A stretch of 12,206 bases of DNA from Anaerolineales bacterium (GTDB lineage Bacteria; Chloroflexota; Anaerolineae; Anaerolineales; Villigracilaceae). How positions within the stretch are numbered: position 1 is the stretch's first letter; each line of letters starts with the position of its first letter. A program made the position numbers and the translations under genes. Of this stretch, positions 1 through 6,174 are shown in pieces. The notes under the pieces are model-generated. The model worked only from the letters and a program-made list of their open reading frames with translations. It made no database searches and was not told the DNA's origin. Where the stretch lies: assembly GCA_020847355.1 (NCBI GenBank), contig JADLCG010000330.1, forward strand, positions 1 to 12,206. The letters run 5' to 3'.

Positions 1-552
1 AAGCCAATTGGCGCGTTCGATATTTTTGGGGTCTTCGATAATAAAGACCATCAACTCGCGATAAATTTGGTTATACAAAGCGTCTACTTCATCGTCTTCT
101 ATGGGGATGGACTTCGCAGTTTCCACGTCTTCGTTCACAAAAGCGGTCAAGGCGCGGTGAAGCATATCGGCGCCTTTTTGCGCCATGCGCGGAATATCAA
201 TCAGCGGTTTGAGCAGAGTCTCCTCCCCCATACGGATGTTGATGCTGGCGATGCCTTTGGCGTAATCGCCCATGCGCTCTAGCTCGGAAATAATCTCCAT
301 CGTCGAAGCCAAGAAGCGCAGGTCATGCGCCATCGGCTGTTGCGTGGCGATCAAAATCATCAGTTGATTTTCAATGTCAAACCGTTTTTTGTTGATCGCT
401 TTATCTTCAACAATGATTTTCTCAGAAGCCTTGATATCGCGCTTCTTCAAAGATTCAACCGAGCCGACGATTGCATGTTCCACCATACTGCCCAGCAAAA
501 GCACTTCATCTTTCACTTGTTGAATTTCAGCTTCAAATGTTTTCCGAATCAT
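1..552 (-). CDS. phoU: PhoU, phosphate signalling regulator (3' end outside window)
   Basis: The reading frame opens at an ATG ending at 552 and stays open to base 1, giving 184 residues with no stop. Family members are usually about 215-240 residues, so the C-terminus lies beyond the left edge. The protein is helical and shows the PhoU three-helix repeat. The first repeat spans roughly residues 1-110, with the metal-cluster type motif ELERMGDYA at 90-98, and a second repeat starts near 115. PhoU is a cytoplasmic peripheral protein. In characterised bacteria it links the Pst transporter to the PhoR kinase and keeps the Pho regulon off when phosphate is plentiful. An AGAGG Shine-Dalgarno lies about 5 nt before the ATG. 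The gene is last in the pstSCAB-phoU series, 111 bp after pstB, and I see no promoter in that gap, so co-transcription with pst is likely. Confidence 0.95.
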   Translation of the reverse strand, partial: MIRKTFEAEIQQVKDEVLLLGSMVEHAIVGSVESLKKRDIKASEKIIVEDKAINKKRFDIENQLMILIATQQPMAHDLRFLASTMEIISELERMGDYAKGIASINIRMGEETLLKPLIDIPRMAQKGADMLHRALTAFVNEDVETAKSIPIEDDEVDALYNQIYRELMVFIIEDPKNIERANWL

Positions 553-663
553 AAATCCTCTTTTGTCGTATTGTACTTCAATTCTATGCAACGCCGCCCG
601 TCTCGGGTTTGGGAAATACTCGAGTTATTTGCACAAGCCGCGGACAAAATAAAGCGTTGCTGG

Positions 664-1443
664 TTATCCAAACCTGCCTGTTACATAATCTTCGGTGCGT
701 TTATCGCTGGGGCGGGTGAATATTTTTTTTGTTTCATCAAATTCAATTACGCCACCAGAACGGTTGTCGTCAATCATCATCATGGCGGTGTAATCAGAGA
801 CTCGTGCGGCTTGTTGCATATTGTGGGTGACGATGATGATGGTGTAATTCTTTTTTAATTCTTGCATTAAATCTTCAATGCGAAGCGTGGAGATAGGGTC
901 GAGCGCCGAAGCGGGTTCATCCATCAAAATAATTTCAGGTTGAATGGCAATGGTGCGAGCGATGCACAAGCGTTGTTGCTGGCCACCCGACAAAGCATAA
1001 GCGCTTTGATGTAATTTGTCTTTGACTTCATCCCACAATGCCGCGCTACGCAGTGACTGTTCAACGAGCTCATCCATTTTGCCTTTAAAGCCATTGATGC
1101 GTGCGCCCCAAGCGATATTTTCATAAATGCTTTTCGGAAATGGATTTGGTTTTTGAAAGACCATGCCAATTTTACGACGCGCTTCAACGGGGTCAACTTG
1201 TTTGCTATATAAATTTTGCCCGTGTAAAAATATTTCGCCCGTTACATAACTGTTTGGCACAAAATCATTCATGCGGTTGAATGCCCGAAGCAAAGTTGAT
1301 TTTCCGCAACCTGAGGGACCGATGATGGCGGTAATTTTTTGTTTTTCTACTTTTATGTTTACATTTCTAACAGCAGTAAAGCCGCCGTAAAGAATGCACA
1401 GGTCTTTGGTTTCGATTGAATAATGATTGTTATTATTTTCCAT
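664..1443 (-). CDS. pstB: PstB, phosphate ABC transporter ATPase
   Basis: This 259-residue protein has the usual PstB length and hydrolyses ATP to drive phosphate import through PstC/PstA at the inner face of the membrane. All ABC motifs are visible: Walker A GPSGCGKST (42-50), Q-loop FQKPNPFP (96-103), signature LSGGQQQR (151-158), Walker B IILMDEP (171-177) and the H-loop histidine at 207. The FQKPNPFP and SGGQQQRLCIAR context is typical of PstB rather than of other importers. I chose the ATG at 1443 because an AAGGAA Shine-Dalgarno sits 5-6 nt before it. The frame stays open upstream to a TTG at 1494, but that extension would run through the palindrome at 1460-1474 and adds nothing conserved. 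The gene follows pstA after 120 bp. Confidence 0.97.
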   Translation of the reverse strand: MENNNNHYSIETKDLCILYGGFTAVRNVNIKVEKQKITAIIGPSGCGKSTLLRAFNRMNDFVPNSYVTGEIFLHGQNLYSKQVDPVEARRKIGMVFQKPNPFPKSIYENIAWGARINGFKGKMDELVEQSLRSAALWDEVKDKLHQSAYALSGGQQQRLCIARTIAIQPEIILMDEPASALDPISTLRIEDLMQELKKNYTIIIVTHNMQQAARVSDYTAMMMIDDNRSGGVIEFDETKKIFTRPSDKRTEDYVTGRFG

Positions 1444-1459
1444 TTTGTTTCCTTCAAAA

Positions 1460-1553
1460 AGACATGACATGTCTCCACGAAACTTCTCTATCAAAACTTA
1501 TGTCCATGCAATCATCTTTGACAACATAGGTATTAATGAGACATGTCATGTCT
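1460..1553. repeat. Duplicated 15-bp palindrome bounding a 94-bp segment between pstA and pstB
   Basis: AGACATGACATGTCT (1460-1474) and its reverse complement AGACATGTCATGTCT (1539-1553) form a perfect 15-bp inverted repeat 64 bp apart. Each copy is also a palindrome in itself, with arms AGACATG and CATGTCT around one central base. Inside lies a second, imperfect inverted pair, ACTTATGT (1496-1503) and ACATAGGT (1524-1531). The segment fills most of the pstA-pstB gap and ends just before the pstB ribosome binding site. It could be two operator sites for a dimeric regulator, an mRNA stem modulating pstB, or a small inserted palindromic element; the sequence alone does not decide. Confidence 0.8.
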
Positions 1554-1563
1554 GGTATTCGTT

Positions 1564-2799
1564 TTAATACTTCCTCTGAAACTGATTGCGTAACAAAATG
1601 GCTGTTGCATTTAATGTCAGCAACAAAACTAATAAGACAACAATTCCGCTTGCCGCAATGGCATGAAATTCAGATTGCGCGCGAGTCGTCCATTGATAAA
1701 TTTGAATTGGCAATGCGGTAAATTTTGAAAACGGACCGTCAGGGTCAACGCTGATGAATGTAGATGCGCCTACCACTATCAATGGGGCGGTTTCGCCCAA
1801 TGCGCGTGATAATGCCAAAATACTGCCTGTTAAAATTCCTGGTAATGCGTTAGGTAAAACGTGATGCCAAACGGTTTGCCATCTTGTTGCGCCCACGCCA
1901 AACGACGCTTGCCTTAATGAATCAGGCACGGCTTTAATCGCTTCTTGCGCATTGATGATGATGAGCGGCAAAACTAAAATTCCCATCGTCAACCCAGCCG
2001 ATAAAATGGTGCGTCCGTTTGCATCGCTGATTCCAAACATGCTTCCACTGGTTAATGGTTCTAGCAAACGCACAAACACCGCCAAGCCCAACATGCCATA
2101 CACAATGCTCGGCACGCCTGCCAAGTTGTTGATGTTGATTTGTATTAAAGATGTAAACCAATTCTTTGGTGCATATTCTTGTAAATAAATTGCCGCGCCT
2201 GTGCCAATCGGCAAGGCAAATGCAATTGCGATTCCCACCAACCATAATGAACCTAACACGGCTGTACGAACGCCAGCAAATTCTGCTCTTGATGACATAG
2301 GACTTACCAAAAACTGTGGCGTTAACCATGACCGAAATTCGATTCTCGCTTCGGGATAGTTGCTTGCTGTTTCTTGGAGAATTTTTTCTCGCTGAAAAAT
2401 GGATTCAGTCATCGTCCAGGTTTGCTTGGTATCAACTTGCACAAGCCGCTCTAAAAACAGATTTAACAAATCCGCTTGTGAGCGAGTTTGCATGGCTTGC
2501 TCATTATTTAATTTTTTATATGCACCTGATGAAAGGTTACTTTGTAAAATAGTCAATAATTCTTCTTGAGTCAATTCATTTACAGGTGTAGATGTAAATT
2601 CACTTGGGTCATTTTTATATTCATAAGCAATGTAACCAAAAGCGCCGTCTATGACGTTGTACATCAATGCAGTTAAACTTAATACAGCAATTAACAAAGC
2701 GAAAAGAAATAATGATTGCCAAATAGATGCCACTCGATAACGGGAATTTAATTCCTTTTGAAATTCTTGCGCTTGAGGGTAATAATTATTTGTGTTCAT
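1564..2799 (-). CDS. pstA: PstA, phosphate ABC transporter permease with long periplasmic insertion
   Basis: This is one of the two membrane subunits of the PstSCAB phosphate importer. The core is clear: LNINNLAGVPSIVYG-like sequence at 221-235 (here ININNLAGVPSIVYG), and the EAA-type cytoplasmic loop that contacts PstB, LRQASFGVGATRWQTVW (295-311), followed by VLPNALPGILTG and SRALGETAPLI (331-341). A first membrane helix lies at about 27-49, and further helices run from 180 to the C-terminus. At 411 residues it is over 100 longer than the usual PstA (about 280-300). The excess is a hydrophilic, probably extracytoplasmic stretch at about 50-175. No Shine-Dalgarno is visible before the ATG at 2799; the upstream sequence is an octamer array followed by ACACACACT. 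No later Met lies before helix 1, so this start is preferred. It follows pstC by 81 bp. Confidence 0.96.
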   Translation of the reverse strand: MNTNNYYPQAQEFQKELNSRYRVASIWQSLFLFALLIAVLSLTALMYNVIDGAFGYIAYEYKNDPSEFTSTPVNELTQEELLTILQSNLSSGAYKKLNNEQAMQTRSQADLLNLFLERLVQVDTKQTWTMTESIFQREKILQETASNYPEARIEFRSWLTPQFLVSPMSSRAEFAGVRTAVLGSLWLVGIAIAFALPIGTGAAIYLQEYAPKNWFTSLIQININNLAGVPSIVYGMLGLAVFVRLLEPLTSGSMFGISDANGRTILSAGLTMGILVLPLIIINAQEAIKAVPDSLRQASFGVGATRWQTVWHHVLPNALPGILTGSILALSRALGETAPLIVVGASTFISVDPDGPFSKFTALPIQIYQWTTRAQSEFHAIAASGIVVLLVLLLTLNATAILLRNQFQRKY

Positions 2800-2810
2800 A
2801 GTGTGTGTTA

Positions 2811-2880
2811 GTAGACAGGTAGACAGGTAAACAAGGAAACGTGGATACCTGTCTACTTGTTTACTTTATACCTAATACCT
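2811..2880. repeat. Octamer array with inverted halves between pstC and pstA
   Basis: The gap is built from units in strict 8-bp register. GTAGACAG occurs at 2811 and 2819 and GTAAACAA at 2827; degenerate units follow at 2835 and 2843; then GTCTACTT at 2851 and GTTTACTT at 2859, with a weaker continuation (TATACCTA, ATACCT) to 2880. The second half is largely the inverse of the first, so AGTAGACAGGTA (2810-2821) pairs perfectly with TACCTGTCTACT (2846-2857), and an alternative register pairs 2819-2829 with 2846-2856. The array abuts the pstC stop codon and ends about 12 bp before the pstA ATG, which has no Shine-Dalgarno. As RNA it would form a stem-loop between the two permease genes. Confidence 0.75.
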
Positions 2881-3786
2881 TTACTCATATCTCTCCCGAA
2901 AACGATTCACTACCCATTGGCTGATTAAGTTCAATACCAACGTGACAAGGAATAACATCAAAGCAATGGCAAATAAGCTGGTGTAATCAATCGAGTTGTA
3001 CGATAAATCACCGCCGCTGATTCGTGCAATGTGACCTGTCATGGTCTCTGCCGCTTGTAATGGATTGAATGTGAAATTTGGTCCCGCGCCTGATGCTACC
3101 GCCACAATCATCGTCTCGCCAACCGCACGAGAGATACCCACAATCAACGCCGCCCCAATGCCTGATAATGCCGCAGGTAAAACAATTTGCAAACTGGCTT
3201 CAATTTTTGTGGCGCCCATAGCATAAGCAGCTTCTCGTAAAGAACGTGGCACAGCGCTTAACGAATCTTCACTCATAGATGAAATGAGAGGCAAAATCAT
3301 AATGCCCATCACCAAGCCAGCCGATAACATGTTATAGACTTGGATGTTTTCATTTCCAAATATATTTTGCAAAACAGGCGTAACGAATAGCAAAGCAAAA
3401 TATCCATACACCACAGTCGGGACACCCGCCAAAACTTCTAGTACAGGTTTTAAGATTGACAGCGCTCGGAGCGAGGCATATTCACTTAAATAGATAGCAA
3501 CTGCAAGCCCAAGTGGAAGCGAAATGGAGATAGCAATAAAACTTGTCGTCAGCGTGGCAGAGACGAGCGCCCAAATCCCATAATCGCCTATACCTGGCTG
3601 CCATGTTGTGCCGCCTAAAAATTTTGCCAGGGTTACATCTGGATTATTGAAGAAGAGTAAGGCTTCTTTGCCGAGTTCGTATACAATGGCAAGCGTGATG
3701 AAAATAGATAAAATGCCTGCAAAAAACAGCAAGCCTTGAATAATACTTTCGCCAATTCGAGTTTTCTTTTTCAAATCAAAATTCAT
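2881..3786 (-). CDS. pstC: PstC, phosphate ABC transporter permease
   Basis: PstC pairs with PstA to form the phosphate channel in the cytoplasmic membrane. The 301-residue protein has a first helix at about 17-38, an extracytoplasmic segment, then a block of helices from about 70 to the C-terminus. Family marks include LEVLAGVPTVVYGYFAL (116-132), the ATPase-contacting EAA loop SLREAAYAMGATKIEA (182-197), and ISRAVGETMIVAVASG (218-233). The frame extends to 3828, but the added 14 residues would be encoded by the stem-loop after pstS. The ATG at 3786 has a GAG-type Shine-Dalgarno and gives the expected short basic N-terminus MNFDLKKKTR, so I prefer it. It lies 74 bp after pstS, a spacing that suits co-transcription with different transcript levels. 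Confidence 0.96.
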   Translation of the reverse strand: MNFDLKKKTRIGESIIQGLLFFAGILSIFITLAIVYELGKEALLFFNNPDVTLAKFLGGTTWQPGIGDYGIWALVSATLTTSFIAISISLPLGLAVAIYLSEYASLRALSILKPVLEVLAGVPTVVYGYFALLFVTPVLQNIFGNENIQVYNMLSAGLVMGIMILPLISSMSEDSLSAVPRSLREAAYAMGATKIEASLQIVLPAALSGIGAALIVGISRAVGETMIVAVASGAGPNFTFNPLQAAETMTGHIARISGGDLSYNSIDYTSLFAIALMLFLVTLVLNLISQWVVNRFRERYE

Positions 3787-3812
3787 AAATACTCTTTGAT
3801 TGATACAACATG

Positions 3813-3846
3813 CAATGGGCTGGCTCAAAATGAGATCAGCCCATTG
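3813..3846 (-). promoter_or_regulatory. Stem-loop between pstS and pstC
   Basis: CAATGGGCTG (3813-3822) pairs with CAGCCCATTG (3837-3846), and CTC/GAG (3824-3826 with 3832-3834) can extend the stem inward. In the direction of the genes it comes 14 nt after the pstS stop and is not followed by a U-run, so it does not look like an intrinsic terminator for this operon. A stable hairpin here could protect the pstS message from 3' decay and so yield more binding protein than permease, as is known for other binding-protein transport operons. On the opposite strand it is followed by a T-rich tract and could stop antisense transcripts. Confidence 0.7.
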
Positions 3847-3860
3847 TTATTTATTTTTTA

Positions 3861-4910
3861 TTATTGACCTAAAGCAGTCATCAAAGTAGTGAGTGCACTT
3901 TCAAGGTCTGCGGCAGGAGCAGGGAAGTAGCCTACATCCACGATGTTGTCATTTACATTAGAAAGGTAAAAGTAAATGAATGCGGCAACTTGTGGTTTTT
4001 CAGCCAAGATAGTTGCATCTGAATAGATGAACAATGGGCGAGCCAATGGATATTCACCAGCATCTACTGATCCTTGTGTTGCTTCAACACCTTCAACAGC
4101 AATGGCTTTCAATGCGCCTGAATTTTCGGCGAAGTAAGCATAACCAAAGTAACCAATGGCGTATGGGCTACCTTCTACACCTTGCACAAGCACATTATCG
4201 TCTTCTGAAAATTGTGCGCCAGCAATAGCCAGCAAGGCTTCTTCACCAAGTTTTGTATCGGCTTTGCCTTCTGCATTGGGGGTTAATGGGGCAACAACGG
4301 CTTCCACAAAATAATCAAAGGTTCCGCTATCTGCGCCAGGGCTATAAATCAAAATGGTTTCAGCAGGATACGAAGCATCCACTTGATTCCAAGTAGTAAA
4401 TTCACCCGTAAAAATTTTGCCAAGTTGTTCTTTGGTCAAGTCAGTTACAAAATCATTACTAGAACTTACAACCACAGCCAAAGCATCTGTACCGACACGA
4501 AATTCAATAGGCTCACGACCAATCGCTTTGCAAGATTCAATTTCACTATCTTTGATAGCGCGAGAAGCATTTGCAATATCAATTTCACCAGCAACGCAGA
4601 AGCGTTCAAAGCCAGCGCCAGAACCAATGCTATCTACAGTAATGTTGCCAGCATACCCTTCTTGTTGAAATAATTCAGCCATGCGTTCTGAAAGCGGGAA
4701 CACAGTAGATGAACCCGCAGTAATCACATCACCACTTACGGCATCTGGCGCATACATTGCCATTGGGTCTTCCGCAACGGCTTCAGTTGCAACTTCAGTT
4801 GCAGGCACTTCAGTAGCCACAGGGGCTTCGGTAGCAGGCGCACCACAAGCAGATACGACAACACTCAAAGCCAGCAAAACAAAAACAAACAAACGAACAT
4901 TTTTAGACAT
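3861..4910 (-). CDS. pstS: PstS, phosphate-binding lipoprotein
   Basis: This is the substrate-binding component of the high-affinity phosphate importer, anchored outside the cytoplasmic membrane by lipid. Residues 1-22 are a lipoprotein signal (KNVR then a hydrophobic run, lipobox VSAC, Cys22). Residues 24-48 are a low-complexity linker with repeated ATE(A/V)P units. The mature domain has the phosphate-loop motifs of the family: GSSTVFPLSERMA (66-78), DSIGSGAGFERFC (93-105), DIANASRAIK (111-120), LTKEQLGKIFTGEFTTWNQV (158-177) and PGADSGTFDYF (191-201). The length of 349 suits the family. The ATG at 4910 has a strong AGGAG Shine-Dalgarno (4918-4923). The gene has its own Pho box at 4982-4998 and heads the pstSCAB-phoU operon. 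Confidence 0.97.
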   Translation of the reverse strand: MSKNVRLFVFVLLALSVVVSACGAPATEAPVATEVPATEVATEAVAEDPMAMYAPDAVSGDVITAGSSTVFPLSERMAELFQQEGYAGNITVDSIGSGAGFERFCVAGEIDIANASRAIKDSEIESCKAIGREPIEFRVGTDALAVVVSSSNDFVTDLTKEQLGKIFTGEFTTWNQVDASYPAETILIYSPGADSGTFDYFVEAVVAPLTPNAEGKADTKLGEEALLAIAGAQFSEDDNVLVQGVEGSPYAIGYFGYAYFAENSGALKAIAVEGVEATQGSVDAGEYPLARPLFIYSDATILAEKPQVAAFIYFYLSNVNDNIVDVGYFPAPAADLESALTTLMTALGQ

Positions 4911-4918
4911 TTCTATTT

Positions 4919-4944
4919 CTCCTATAATTTTTATATCGTAGGAG
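4919..4944 (-). promoter_or_regulatory. Inverted repeat covering the pstS Shine-Dalgarno
   Basis: In the pstS message, CTCCTA (plus-strand positions 4939-4944) can pair with TAGGAG (4919-4924), which contains the ribosome binding site, across a 14-nt A/T-rich loop. A six-pair stem of this kind could mask the Shine-Dalgarno. The pairing is visible; a regulatory role is inference, and a six-base match in a leader can arise by chance. Confidence 0.4.
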
Positions 4945-4981
4945 ATAATAACAATCTATTTTTAAGACCCATGAAAAACTA

Positions 4982-4998
4982 GGTTAACAGTTTGTTAA
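4982..4998 (-). promoter_or_regulatory. Pho box upstream of pstS
   Basis: Read on the coding (minus) strand, TTAACA (4993-4998) is followed after 5 bp by TTAACC (4982-4987). Two direct hexamers with an 11-bp period match the known PhoP/PhoB operator geometry, with Gram-positive-type TTNACA half-sites. The box lies 72 bp before the pstS ATG and directly follows the terminator of the preceding gene. A possible -10 is TTAAAA at 4960-4965, but it is weak. The same two-hexamer arrangement occurs before phoB, which supports a real operator. Confidence 0.75.
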
Positions 4999-5000
4999 GA

Positions 5001-5038
5001 TAGAAAAGCGCCACATTTCAAAATGTGGCGCTTTTCTA
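5001..5038. terminator. Bidirectional intrinsic terminator after the PHP gene
   Basis: TAGAAAAGCGCCACATTT (5001-5018) and AAATGTGGCGCTTTTCTA (5021-5038) are perfect 18-bp inverted arms with a 2-nt centre. The GC-rich core is flanked by A- and T-runs on both sides, so it can work in either direction. It lies 84 bp after the PHP gene stop and two bases before the pstS Pho box, isolating the pst operon from upstream transcription. Confidence 0.88.
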
Positions 5039-5122
5039 AAAACGCTTTCGCCGCCAGTTGATTCTTTCCACGAAGCGCGCGTTTCAACCGTTCTGAATTT
5101 CACTTTTACAAGCGCATTGTTA

Positions 5123-5827
5123 TTAATAGACTAATTTAAATTTTGCAACTCTACTACCAAGATAATGTATCGCCCAGAGCCCCAAAATACGCACTGCCGT
5201 CCATTCTTTCTGTTTACAGACCTTTGTTTCGCCGCTTCTTAATCGTGATATTAAATCCGCCGCAGTCGCGCCTGCGAATTCTGTTGAGCCCAAACCAATC
5301 GCTCCGACAACATGCGCGTCGCTATTTCCGACTTTTGCGATCGGCAAGCGCATTGCAAGCAAACGGGCATAGTGATTACTCAATCTATCAATAGACGTGG
5401 CATTGTAGGCTTCAATACCGATCATATATTTAGCAATTTCCGGTTTTCTCAATGCGCGGATAATAGACAGCGCGCTTAAACTTTTCATGCCCATTCCGCT
5501 AGCCATAGGATGCGGAATAATACAAAAGCCGCCCAATTCACCCACCCGTAATACAGTTTCTTGCAAAGAGCGCTGAGCCGGGATATTTTCTGTAATATTG
5601 TATGCCAATAAATCGCCGTCAGCGGTGGTAATCTCAACGCCCGGTATCGCTTCCACCCCATAGGAAGAAGCAAGTTCTACTGCTTTTAAAGATCCAGCGA
5701 TTTCATCATGGTCAGTAATCGAAATTACACTTAATCCAAGTTCCTTTGCGCGAGATAAAACGGCAGGCACCGAAGCAGTGCCATCGTAGCTATAAATTGT
5801 ATGAATATGTAAATCTGCGTAACCCAT
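5123..5827 (-). CDS. PHP-domain metal-dependent phosphoesterase
   Basis: This 234-residue protein belongs to the PHP superfamily of metal-dependent phosphoesterases and is closest in layout to the stand-alone TrpH/YciV-like group. Conserved metal-site motifs run in order: DLHIHT (5-10), YSYDG (12-16), ITDHDEIAG (37-45), GVEITT (63-68), IPHP (104-107) and NSDAH (168-172). At the position where many relatives have a His ahead of LLGY-like sequence, this protein has Asp71 (DLLAY). Known members cleave phosphate from nucleotides or histidinol phosphate; the substrate here cannot be read from sequence. The ATG at 5827 has AAGGAAA about 7 nt before it; the frame also allows a TTG one codon earlier. 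The gene sits between phoR and pstS behind a four-copy Pho-box array, which suggests induction by phosphate limitation. No signal peptide is seen, so it is probably cytoplasmic. Confidence 0.88.
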   Translation of the reverse strand: MGYADLHIHTIYSYDGTASVPAVLSRAKELGLSVISITDHDEIAGSLKAVELASSYGVEAIPGVEITTADGDLLAYNITENIPAQRSLQETVLRVGELGGFCIIPHPMASGMGMKSLSALSIIRALRKPEIAKYMIGIEAYNATSIDRLSNHYARLLAMRLPIAKVGNSDAHVVGAIGLGSTEFAGATAADLISRLRSGETKVCKQKEWTAVRILGLWAIHYLGSRVAKFKLVY

Positions 5828-5847
5828 CAAATTTTCCTTTTTGTTTT

Positions 5848-5954
5848 CTAATCCTAATGATTAGAGCATTTTTTCTGAAAAAAGTTTCATACTAGACCTC
5901 TTGCGGAGGTCTAATTGTAGGTCAGGCTATGTACCCTTGGGTATTTAGCCTGAC
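5848..5954 (-). promoter_or_regulatory. Hairpin-rich leader region upstream of the PHP gene
   Basis: The gap between phoR and the PHP gene (5828-6174) has no credible ORF but contains clear structure. Transcribed toward the PHP gene, it gives first a 9-bp stem (5921-5929 with 5946-5954, arm GTCAGGCTA) with an inner TACC/GGTA stem closing on a CAAG loop. Next is an 8-bp stem, TAGACCTC/GAGGTCTA (5893-5900 with 5906-5913), with a 5-nt loop. Then come an A/T hairpin near 5869-5883 and a 6-bp CTAATC/GATTAG stem (5848-5853 with 5859-5864), just before the Shine-Dalgarno. Together they form a leader of about 190 nt from the predicted start near 6018. I do not recognise a known riboswitch class. It could be a cis-regulatory leader, the body of a small RNA, or a set of weak terminators after phoR. 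Confidence 0.55.
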
Positions 5955-6025
5955 GTTCTTCTAAAATTTTTCACATGGCGGATTAAAAAAACGCCCTACA
6001 AATACTTACGCCAGAGATCTATTTA

Positions 6026-6084
6026 AGTATAGTAGAAATATGTTAAGAACTTGTCAAAATCCTGTGAAGATATTGTTAGGAAAT
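6026..6084 (-). promoter_or_regulatory. Four-copy Pho-box array and promoter for the PHP gene
   Basis: On the coding strand four hexamers end at the same phase every 11 bp: CTAACA (6074-6079), TTCACA (6063-6068), TTGACA (6052-6057) and TTAACA (6041-6046). The spacers are all exactly 5 bp. This fits the TT(A/T/C)ACA direct-repeat operator known for PhoP and doubles the two-repeat minimum. Downstream candidates for the -10 are TATACT (6026-6031) or the overlapping TACTAT (6029-6034); the latter lies 17 bp from TTGACA, which would then also act as a -35. The array begins 91 bp after the phoR stop and points at the PHP gene. Confidence 0.78.
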
Positions 6085-6174
6085 TAGTTGGGAATTTTAA
6101 GATTTTCAACTATTCACAAGTGTTCCCCCATTTAATATTGACATACGCTTCATTCGGCAAATAAAGTTATCAGG

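Noticed and set aside
325..858. Plus-strand ORF of 177 codons across the start of phoU and the end of pstB.
   Set aside because: It lies antisense to two conserved genes, spans their intergenic gap and has no recognisable domain.
1460..1474. Resemblance of AGACATG/CATGTCT palindromes to eukaryotic p53 half-sites.
   Set aside because: This is a bacterial locus; the match only reflects a CATG-centred palindrome.
3787..3828. N-terminal extension of PstC starting at 3828.
   Set aside because: It would be encoded by the pstS-pstC stem-loop and adds a cysteine-containing stretch not expected before the first helix.
5976..5996. GGCG-T7-CGCC arrangement in the phoR-PHP gap as a phoR terminator.
   Set aside because: The T-run lies inside the loop of a four-base stem, not after a stem, so it does not have the form of an intrinsic terminator.
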